DNA of 21,950 bases from Chitinophagaceae bacterium (GTDB lineage: Bacteria; Bacteroidota; Bacteroidia; Chitinophagales; Chitinophagaceae): contig JAFMJX010000009.1 in the NCBI GenBank assembly GCA_017853235.1, positions 1-21,950 of the forward strand, read 5' to 3'. The notes beneath the pieces were generated by a model, which saw only the letters and a program-made list of their open reading frames with translations, was not told the DNA's origin and did no database searches. A program made the translations under genes and the position numbers. Below are positions 15,613 to 21,950 of the stretch, piece by piece; the stretch's first letter is position 1; every line of letters starts with the position of its first letter.

Positions 15613-15835
15613 AAACCAAAGTAAATAGCTTTATTCCTGCCTCCTAAAAACGTCGTCACTCATAAACTATTTACTTCGGTTTTAGTGTTGAATACACGTA
15701 AATAAATAGCTTTATTCCTGCCTCCTAAAAACGTCGTCACTCATAAACTATTTACTTCGGTTTTAGTGTTGAATACACGTAAATAAATAGCTTTATTCCT
15801 GCCTCCTAAAAACGTCGTCACTCATAAACTATTTA
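15613..15835. repeat. 81-bp tandem repeat of palindrome-ended units
   Basis: An 81-bp unit is repeated 2.6 times in tandem (unit starts 15623, 15704 and 15785); the two full copies are identical. Each copy has an approx. 50-bp core bounded by inverted repeats (GTAAATAG-c-TTTAT / ATAAACTATTTAC). In the first copy the match extends outward to AAACCRAAG on both sides, making a 70-bp element at 15613-15682. The 29-bp linker contains a smaller inverted repeat (TTTAGTGT / ACACgTAAA). On the minus strand each copy carries AGGAGG and a ten-codon frame (ATG to TAA at 15631-15663, 15712-15744 and 15793-15825). The array fills most of the 328-bp gap between the SAM-hydrolase-like gene and the receptor gene. 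Confidence 0.9.
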
Positions 15836-15867
15836 TTTACTCTTTTATATTTTAAATATATCTGTAT

Positions 15868-15900
15868 AAAAAAGCCTTCCCGAGTAAACGAGAAGGCTTT
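15868..15900 (-). terminator. Rho-independent terminator of the TonB-dependent receptor gene
   Basis: A 9-bp stem (AAAGCCTTC at 15871-15879 with GAAGGCTTT at 15892-15900) and a 12-base loop lie about 25 bp past the receptor stop codon. On the minus strand the stem runs into six consecutive T. It insulates the receptor gene from the repeat array and the SAM-hydrolase-like gene. Confidence 0.85.
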
Positions 15901-15925
15901 AAAGTTATTTAAATAAATGTGTTTG

Positions 15926-18718
15926 TTAAAATCTAAAAGCAAGTTTAGTGAATATTCTTAGGCCATTGTAGCCCATTTGAACACCATCCCAAGGCCCACC
16001 TGTTTCGTTGTCGCCTGCCCACCATTTGGCTTGTGGATTTACAGCAAAGTCGGGGTGTACATTAAAGATATTGTCGGCACCAAAAATCCATGAGGTTTTT
16101 TTACTCAATTGTACGTTCGCATAAATATCGGTTGTGAACTTGCCTGAGTAGTTAAATATTTCAGGCGTGAATTTAGTATCATCCACATCTAAAGGCACTT
16201 GTGGATCAATACCATCTCCGTTGTATCCAAATCCAGTTAAGGCTAAATTACCAAAGTAAGTGATACGTGTCCCTACGCTCACTTTGTTTTTCGTGTAGTC
16301 AAAACTAAATGAGAACTTAGATTTTGGAGCAGAGGCCTTTAAGAAATATTTTTCACGATCATTGAAGAAAGTATTTGCGTTATAATCATTTGTATTTAAT
16401 GCTGCAGGAACATGTATTTCATCAATGGTGATATTTTGGAAATTACCCACTAATAAAAACTTGAATTTTTCTGTAGCTGAAATCTTTTTTTGATAATCTA
16501 ATACTACGTCCACTCCTGAATTAGTTGTATTTACCGCATTTGCAAAAAATTGAGCAGTGGCAACACCTAATGTATTAAGTTTAGTAGTTAATGCTGCAGG
16601 CAAACTCGCATCACTTGCACTAAACAAACCAGACAATACTACTCGATCTTTCATTTTAATTTGATATCCATCTACGGTAACTGTAAATCCTTTTGCAGGT
16701 TTCCATGAAAAACCAATGCTGCTATTTATAGAAGTTTCTTGTTTTAATGATGGGATGCCTGCTAATTTAGTAACAGGGTCGTCATTATTGGCGACTCTAG
16801 ATTGAACTAATTGTCCTTGAGAAAAAGAAGTAAGTGTATTGCTGAAATATTTTTGTTGTAAGGAAGGTGCACGATAGCCGGTGCTGAAGGATCCTCTAAC
16901 ATTAAAATTATCTGTCAGCTTTAATCTTGCAGATGTTTTAAATGTTGCCACTGATCCAAAGTCAGAATAATTTTCGGCGCGCACTGCTCCAGTTAACAAC
17001 AATGCTTGAGTAGGCGTGTATTCTAAGTCGGTATACAATCCAGTAACAATTCGGTTAGCGGTCACTTTATCATCTGGGCTAAATCCAGGGAATCCTTGTG
17101 ATCCAGGTGCTTGTTGTAAACCATAGGAATTGGGATAAGCTTTATAAGAAGCAATCTCTCCTTTAAATATACTGTATTGTTCAAATCTCATCTCTGCACC
17201 ATAAGACACTTTTACACCGCCCTGATTTACTTTCCCAAATTGTTTGGATAAATCAAGATTAGTAGTGTTTTGTAAAAAATTAAAACCGCCATCATCAAAA
17301 TGAGTTTGACTTACATTTCCAATATTAGAAGCGTTGAAAGTGCCATCCCCAAAATAATGGAAGTTGTTATTTCCAATAGCATTGCTAAAATCCCAATCCC
17401 ATCCATTTTTGCTGGTCTTAGAAAATCCTGTGACGAATGAAAGGTCTTGAATTTGTGCTTGAATATGAGGGTTGTAGCTTGTGTCACCTGATCCAGAAGC
17501 AAACATGATTCCTGGAACATAAATAAGCTGTCCTTTGCTATTAACAGGGAATCGATTTGGTTTTGCCGACCAGTTTCGGGTATAGGCATATGCGTCTGAA
17601 TTTTTATGATTAATACTTCCAAAAGCATAAAATTTTATATCATCTCCTAATGGCACTTCCATATTAAACATAGCGCCAATGGTTTTTACAGATCCATCTC
17701 CAAAACCTTGTCTCCAAGTGTTGGTAGGTAAGCCATCTTTATTAGCAATATCAGAAGAAGCAGCTTGTCTAAAAGTTTTTCCTTGATCTAAAACATCGAA
17801 TGACAAATTAATAAAGCCACCTTTTTTTCCAACATCAAATCCGCGATTAACAGAAAGTGATTTTGTAACACCATCAATAGGGGCGTCATACAAATAATCA
17901 TGATTGTTTTTAAATTGATAGGTATTAAATTTTTTATCATAATATCCTGCAATACCCGAAGTCACATTCCACTCATTGGTATTTTTTCTTAACACAATAT
18001 TCATGACGCCTGCAATTGCATCTGATCCATATTGTGCGGAAGCGCCATCTCTTAAAATTTCAATTCTATCTACTGCAGATTGTGGAAATCCATTTAAGTC
18101 TACTCCTGAATTACCGCGACCTCTGGTTCCAAACAAACCAACAAAAGCTGTGCTATGTCTACGTTTTCCGTTTACTAAAACCAAGGTTTGATCAGGCCCT
18201 AAACCACGTAAGGTTCCTATATCAATATGGTCTGCACCATCTGCACCCGATTGTTTATTATAGTTAAAAGAGGGAGCAGCAAAATTTAAAGTGGATGTTA
18301 AATCCATGCGAGCGGTATTCATTCCCACATCGTTTAATTTTATTACATCCACTGGAACAGGGGATTCGGTTTTTACACGACCGTTGCCTCGGCTACCAAC
18401 TAAAATAACATCTTGCAATTCATTGATGCTTGCATTTAAAACAATATTTAAATTGGCTCCGGTAAATTTGACCATTTTATTGTCAAAGCCTACAAAACTA
18501 AATTCAATAAATTCATTCACGTTTGCTGCTACACTAAAACTTCCGTTTTTAGTAGATGTTGAAGTGGATTTGCTTGTCACTGTTTTGACAGTCACACCTT
18601 CCAGTGCATTTCCTTTATTGTCGGTAATAGTTCCTTTTGCAGTTTGTTTTTGAGCAAAAGAATTCATGGATAATAAGGTTAATGCTAAACCAAAAGGGAG
18701 AATTAACTTTTTAAACAT
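15926..18718 (-). CDS. TonB-dependent receptor with CarboxypepD_reg domain
   Basis: A 930-residue outer-membrane receptor. A signal peptide ends near FAQ at about 22. A carboxypeptidase-regulatory-like beta domain (24-105; KGTITDNKGNALEGVTV) follows, then the plug (about 120-245, with LVNGKRRHS and the EILRDGASAQYGSDAIAGV motif), then a 22-strand-type barrel that ends in the aromatic FAFRF typical of outer-membrane proteins. There is no SusD-like partner beside it, and the plug differs from SusC/RagA, so a glycan-uptake system is not indicated; iron chelate, vitamin or peptide uptake are all possible. Substrate unknown. It is monocistronic, with its own terminator; the 103-bp upstream gap is shared with the divergent kinase gene. 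Confidence 0.92.
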   Translation of the reverse strand: MFKKLILPFGLALTLLSMNSFAQKQTAKGTITDNKGNALEGVTVKTVTSKSTSTSTKNGSFSVAANVNEFIEFSFVGFDNKMVKFTGANLNIVLNASINELQDVILVGSRGNGRVKTESPVPVDVIKLNDVGMNTARMDLTSTLNFAAPSFNYNKQSGADGADHIDIGTLRGLGPDQTLVLVNGKRRHSTAFVGLFGTRGRGNSGVDLNGFPQSAVDRIEILRDGASAQYGSDAIAGVMNIVLRKNTNEWNVTSGIAGYYDKKFNTYQFKNNHDYLYDAPIDGVTKSLSVNRGFDVGKKGGFINLSFDVLDQGKTFRQAASSDIANKDGLPTNTWRQGFGDGSVKTIGAMFNMEVPLGDDIKFYAFGSINHKNSDAYAYTRNWSAKPNRFPVNSKGQLIYVPGIMFASGSGDTSYNPHIQAQIQDLSFVTGFSKTSKNGWDWDFSNAIGNNNFHYFGDGTFNASNIGNVSQTHFDDGGFNFLQNTTNLDLSKQFGKVNQGGVKVSYGAEMRFEQYSIFKGEIASYKAYPNSYGLQQAPGSQGFPGFSPDDKVTANRIVTGLYTDLEYTPTQALLLTGAVRAENYSDFGSVATFKTSARLKLTDNFNVRGSFSTGYRAPSLQQKYFSNTLTSFSQGQLVQSRVANNDDPVTKLAGIPSLKQETSINSSIGFSWKPAKGFTVTVDGYQIKMKDRVVLSGLFSASDASLPAALTTKLNTLGVATAQFFANAVNTTNSGVDVVLDYQKKISATEKFKFLLVGNFQNITIDEIHVPAALNTNDYNANTFFNDREKYFLKASAPKSKFSFSFDYTKNKVSVGTRITYFGNLALTGFGYNGDGIDPQVPLDVDDTKFTPEIFNYSGKFTTDIYANVQLSKKTSWIFGADNIFNVHPDFAVNPQAKWWAGDNETGGPWDGVQMGYNGLRIFTKLAFRF

Positions 18719-18782
18719 AAGGGGTAAGTTTTACTTAAAATTAAAGCTTTTTTATACCATAGGGTTTAAATAGGATAATTTA

Positions 18783-18816
18783 TTTGCTTTTATTTCGTTC
18801 TTTAAAGGTAATTTTA
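18783..18816 (+). promoter_or_regulatory. Candidate promoter for the kinase-RapZ/murU-like operon
   Basis: A TTTG at 18783-18786 is followed after 22 bases by TAATTTTA at 18809-18816, one mismatch from the TAnnTTTG box. The box ends five bases before the ATG at 18822. Spacing is close to that of known Bacteroidota promoters. Motif-based only. Confidence 0.35.
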
Positions 18817-18821
18817 AGCCC

Positions 18822-20261
18822 ATGGACGATATTGTAAAACAGATACATAGTTTATATATTTCCCATTGTGGGAAAGAATGGGATCAAATTCAAAAGATTC
18901 CTCAAAGTGGGGGAGATCGCGTTTATTTTAGAATCATACAATCCAATGAATCTTGGATTGCAACGTATAGTTTGAATATTAAAGAAAGTGAAACCTTTAT
19001 TTATTTTGCAGAACATTTCAAAACTAAAGGTTTGCCAGTACCTAAAGTATTGGCCATAAATGCGGATAAAACAGTTTATTTACAAGAAGATTTAGGAGCA
19101 ACCTCTTTATTAGATGTTTTAGAAAAAGAAGGCAAAACCGAACATGTGTATGCTTTGTTTCAAAAAAGCTTATCTGCGTTAGCAAAATTACAAGTTGAAG
19201 GTGGAAAGGGTTTAGATTATTCAAAGTGTTTAACTTCTAAAGTATTTGGCAAACATTCTATTTTAACTGATTTGCTTTATTATAAATATTACTTTTTAGA
19301 CACTTTACAATACCCTTACGATAAACAAGCATTAATTGATGAATTTGAATGGCTAAGTGATGCATTGGCATCTAATGAATGGAATCATTTTATGTTTCGT
19401 GATTTTCAAAGCCGTAATATTATTGTAGCTAATGATGAAGTTTCTTTTATTGACTTTCAAGGGGGAATGCAAGGAGGGTTAACTTATGATGTGGCTTCTT
19501 TATTGTGGCAGGCAAAAGCCGAACTTTCTCAAGAGTGGAAAGAAAAATTATTGGATTACTATTTAGAAGAAGTTCAAAAATTAATTTCTACTCCTTTAAA
19601 TAAAGAGGCACTCAAAAAACAATACCATGGTTTTGTTTTATTAAGGTTATTACAAGTGATGGGGGCTTATGGATTTAGAGGTTTGTTTGAACGTAAAGCC
19701 CATTTTTTAACAAGTATTCCTTTAGGTCTTTTAAATATTAAAAACTTTTTAGCACATCATACTTTGGATGCTAAAACACCTGTGTTTGCATCCATTTTAA
19801 AATGGATGGTGACCGATGAAGTGATTGGACGTTTCACCCCACCAAAGGCCACTGCCGAAACACCTTTGGTGATTACTATTCATAGTTTTAGTTATAAAAA
19901 AGGAATACCCCAAGATACCTCAGAAAATGGCGGCGGATTTGTTTTTGATATGCGTGGCATATTAAATCCAGGTAGGTTTGATGACTATAAAAAATTATCT
20001 GGCTTAGATAAACCTGTGCAAGATTTTTTAGAACAAAGAACAAAGATGAATGTGTTTTTAAATAGTGTGTGGGATTTGGTAGATATAACAGTTGAAAACT
20101 ATTTAGAAAGAGGATTCAAATCCTTACATATTAATTTTGGATGTACAGGAGGTCAACATAGAAGTGTTTTTGCTGCAGAACAAACAGCTAGGCATCTTAA
20201 AAATAAGTACAAAGTGAAAACTATTTTATGGCATACTAACCAAGAAAATTGGGTTAAATAA
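18822..20261 (+). CDS. AmgK-like anomeric sugar kinase fused to RapZ C-terminal domain
   Basis: A 479-residue two-domain protein. Residues 1-335 form an aminoglycoside-phosphotransferase-type kinase: GGDRVYFR near 30, the hinge LQEDLG (87-92), the catalytic loop RDFQSRN with Asp194 and Asn199, and the metal-binding Asp211 in FIDFQGGMQGG followed by TYDVASLL. That last segment resembles AmgK, which phosphorylates MurNAc and GlcNAc at C1 in peptidoglycan recycling. Residues 348-472 match the C-terminal domain of RapZ, the E. coli glucosamine-6-phosphate sensor and RNA-binding adapter: KKGIP, FDMR, GLDKPVQDFL and GCTGGQHRS (440-448). The RapZ N-terminal P-loop domain is absent. The likely role is cell-wall amino-sugar salvage with metabolite sensing; the exact substrate and any RNA partner are inferred. 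A murU-like gene starts 7 bp downstream. Confidence 0.85.
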   Translation: MDDIVKQIHSLYISHCGKEWDQIQKIPQSGGDRVYFRIIQSNESWIATYSLNIKESETFIYFAEHFKTKGLPVPKVLAINADKTVYLQEDLGATSLLDVLEKEGKTEHVYALFQKSLSALAKLQVEGGKGLDYSKCLTSKVFGKHSILTDLLYYKYYFLDTLQYPYDKQALIDEFEWLSDALASNEWNHFMFRDFQSRNIIVANDEVSFIDFQGGMQGGLTYDVASLLWQAKAELSQEWKEKLLDYYLEEVQKLISTPLNKEALKKQYHGFVLLRLLQVMGAYGFRGLFERKAHFLTSIPLGLLNIKNFLAHHTLDAKTPVFASILKWMVTDEVIGRFTPPKATAETPLVITIHSFSYKKGIPQDTSENGGGFVFDMRGILNPGRFDDYKKLSGLDKPVQDFLEQRTKMNVFLNSVWDLVDITVENYLERGFKSLHINFGCTGGQHRSVFAAEQTARHLKNKYKVKTILWHTNQENWVK

Positions 20262-20268
20262 TTTGTGT

Positions 20269-21009
20269 ATGCGAGCCATGATTTTAGCAGCAGGTTTGGG
20301 TACAAGGTTAAAGCCTTTTACCAATCATCATCCCAAAGCATTGGCAGTGGTGAATGGCAAATCATTATTACAACGAAATGTGGAATACTTGCAACAAGCG
20401 GGTATACTTGAAGTGATTGTAAACGTGCATCATTTTGCTGATCAAATCATACAAGCAATCACTCATGCTAATGGTTGGGGAAGCAAAGTAACTATTTCGG
20501 ATGAAACCAGTGAGGTGTTAGAAACGGGCGGAGGCGTCTTAAAGGCAGCGCCTTATTTTGCCAATGAAGCTTCTTGGTTAGTTATGAATGCGGATATACT
20601 TACTAATATGGATTTGAGTGCCTTGATTCAAAAAGATCGAATGCATGCATCAACATTTAATCATTATGTCGCAACACTTGCAGTAACCAATCGAAGTTCA
20701 AGCCGTAATTTATTATTTAATGATGCAGGACATTTAGTAGGTTGGAAAAATAATACTACTGGTGAAGAGAAGTGGGTAAATTCAAATGCATCATCGCAAC
20801 CTTATTCTGCCAAAGCTTTCAGCGGTATTCAAATCATTCATGCTGATTTTTATAAAGCCCTTTCATTCAACGGCAAGTTTTCATTGATAGATGCCTATTT
20901 GCAATTAGCCACCACACATACTATTGGCATGTATGATCATAGCGATAGTATTTTATTGGATGTGGGTAAACCTGAGAGTTTAGAAAAAGCGTCTACTTTG
21001 TTTGCTTAA
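20269..21009 (+). CDS. murU: MurU-like sugar-1-phosphate nucleotidyltransferase
   Basis: A 246-residue nucleotidyltransferase with the classic N-terminal signature AMILAAGLGTRLKPFT....PKAL, then a metal-binding Asp in VMNADILTNMD (about 105-115) and the ETGGGVLKAAP segment that MurU-type enzymes share. MurU makes UDP-MurNAc from UTP and the MurNAc-1-phosphate produced by AmgK. The adjacent AmgK-like kinase, 7 bp upstream in the same direction, makes this assignment more likely than a generic glucose- or mannose-1-phosphate enzyme, though those cannot be excluded. I chose the ATG at 20269; a TTG at 20263 would add two residues. It converges on the membrane acyltransferase, 23 bp away. Confidence 0.8.
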   Translation: MRAMILAAGLGTRLKPFTNHHPKALAVVNGKSLLQRNVEYLQQAGILEVIVNVHHFADQIIQAITHANGWGSKVTISDETSEVLETGGGVLKAAPYFANEASWLVMNADILTNMDLSALIQKDRMHASTFNHYVATLAVTNRSSSRNLLFNDAGHLVGWKNNTTGEEKWVNSNASSQPYSAKAFSGIQIIHADFYKALSFNGKFSLIDAYLQLATTHTIGMYDHSDSILLDVGKPESLEKASTLFA

Positions 21010-21032
21010 TTATTTTTACACATTTTTATTAT

Positions 21033-21950
21033 TTACACTTTGATGTAAATTTTCTTTTTATCTAAAACATAAGCAAGCATTCCCATAAAGGCAATCATGC
21101 ATAAGGCATATAGTAATGATCCAATGCGTAAATCGGTAGCTATGTTTTTGCATACATGTTCATAAAACCAAGGCAGAGCTGAAGTGTATACTTTCTCTCC
21201 TTTGTCATCCACATGATCTACCCATCTTAATAAAGCCAAAACGCGGGGTAAAAAACCACTGAGTACAAAAATAAAAAGTGGATTTTTCCCAAACACATCA
21301 AAAAACTGACTCCATTTTCCTTTAGCTTCTTTAAATTCTAACAAGTATATAAACATGCCTAAAGTAATCATAGCCAACCCTGTGGTATAAAACACATAGC
21401 TACTGGTCCATATTTTTTTGTTGATTGGAAAACTAAAATCCCAAATATATCCTGCCAATACAAATACCACACCTGTTAATAATAAGGGAGCCAACATGTC
21501 AAAGTTTTTTCCTTTGAGTTGAATATACTCGCCCACTAAATATCCAAATATGACTTGTACGATTGCAGGCAAAGTACTAGTGAGTCCTTCCGGATCAAAT
21601 GGCACCCCTTCGCCTTTATAAATATGTGTAATACCTAAAATTTGTTGATCAATTGCGTTGCCAAAATAACCAGACAAACTATACATATGACCTGGTGTGC
21701 CCAATGAAAATGTCAGCACCCAATATATTACCAATATCATCATTCCAATAAATAAAGCTATTCGTGATTTCCCATAATAAATAATGATAGAAGCAAAGAA
21801 ATAGCATAATGCAATTCTTTGTAATACTCCTAATATGCGCACGTTTTCCCAAGGTTTCCAGACCAATACATCTTCGGAAAATTTAACAAAAGGACTCCAA
21901 TTCAAGAATAATCCGATTCCAAATATCATCAACGTTCTTTTGATGACTTT
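21033..21950 (-). CDS. HGSNAT/NagX-like membrane acyltransferase, 5' end outside the window
   Basis: The last 305 residues of a polytopic membrane protein; the frame is still open at the window edge, so the first residues and probably two or three membrane helices are missing. At least seven hydrophobic segments are visible (for example IALCYFFASIIIYY, IALFIGMMILVIYWVLTF, LLLTGVVFVLAGYIW, YVFYTTGLAMITLGMFIYL). The pattern LQRIALCYF, SLSGYFGNAIDQ, DPEGLTSTLPAIVQVIFGYLVGE and FGKNPLFIFVLSG is characteristic of the heparan-alpha-glucosaminide N-acetyltransferase/DUF5009 family. Bacterial relatives such as NagX are linked to amino-sugar use. Substrate is unproven. The gene converges on the murU-like gene, and the shared amino-sugar theme may be meaningful or chance. 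Confidence 0.85.
   Translation of the reverse strand, partial: KVIKRTLMIFGIGLFLNWSPFVKFSEDVLVWKPWENVRILGVLQRIALCYFFASIIIYYGKSRIALFIGMMILVIYWVLTFSLGTPGHMYSLSGYFGNAIDQQILGITHIYKGEGVPFDPEGLTSTLPAIVQVIFGYLVGEYIQLKGKNFDMLAPLLLTGVVFVLAGYIWDFSFPINKKIWTSSYVFYTTGLAMITLGMFIYLLEFKEAKGKWSQFFDVFGKNPLFIFVLSGFLPRVLALLRWVDHVDDKGEKVYTSALPWFYEHVCKNIATDLRIGSLLYALCMIAFMGMLAYVLDKKKIYIKV

Noticed and set aside
15631..15825. Three ten-codon ORFs in the repeats as real genes
   Set aside because: They are identical and very short, and other frames of the same unit hold equally plausible short frames; kept only as an observation in the repeat entry.
15613..15835. CRISPR array
   Set aside because: The units look regularly spaced, but the would-be spacers are identical to each other, the period is a plain 81-bp tandem repeat, and no cas gene is near.
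15613..15835. Integron attC sites
   Set aside because: The inverted repeats are similar in size to attC, but the expected core-site ends are absent and no cassette ORFs lie between the copies.
17976..18653. Plus-strand open frames inside the TonB-dependent receptor
   Set aside because: They are antisense shadows of a well-supported coding sequence and show no recognisable family.
15926..18718. SusC-type glycan importer
   Set aside because: There is no SusD partner gene, and the plug sequence is unlike SusC/RagA.

Overview
The window is AT-rich chromosomal DNA of a Bacteroidota bacterium, most likely of the Chitinophagaceae or a close relative. Five things point there: a PorT-like outer-membrane protein of the type IX secretion system, a CarboxypepD_reg plus TonB-dependent receptor, the bacillithiol enzyme BshA, several TAnnTTTG-type -7 promoter boxes, and weak Shine-Dalgarno sequences. 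Most genes are housekeeping. I see no rRNA, tRNA, prophage, insertion sequence or CRISPR array. The family-level placement is inference.

Layout, left to right. A small CoA-binding protein (64-429) converges, with overlapping stop codons, on a YifB/ComM-type AAA+ protein. Then comes a minus-strand operon read ubiE-porT-pyrC-mutS-like (6164 down to 2036), with overlaps or very short gaps and a hairpin after the last gene. Divergent from ubiE is rsgA, which abuts a convergent gamma-carbonic-anhydrase-like gene. A class III aminotransferase converges on bshA, and an exported M28 peptidase follows. Next on the minus strand are the isolated C-terminal half of carbamoyl-phosphate synthase large subunit, a umuDC pair with palindromes upstream, and a SAM-hydrolase-family gene with a signal peptide. 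A 328-bp gap holds an 81-bp tandem repeat and a terminator, followed by a 930-residue TonB-dependent receptor. On the plus strand, a sugar kinase fused to a RapZ C-terminal domain is followed by a MurU-like nucleotidyltransferase. The window ends inside a convergent membrane acyltransferase of the HGSNAT/NagX type.

The most interesting points are these. (1) An AmgK-like anomeric sugar kinase is fused to the RapZ sensor domain and sits beside a MurU-like enzyme, which looks like a cell-wall amino-sugar recycling module with a built-in sensor. (2) The UmuD homologue has lost both residues of its Ser-Lys catalytic dyad. (3) A stand-alone CarB C-terminal half lies without its N-terminal half. (4) A tandem array of palindrome-ended units sits in front of an apparently exported SAM-hydrolase-like enzyme. 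(5) Three genes have a -7 box only 4 to 6 bp before their ATG, suggesting leaderless transcripts.
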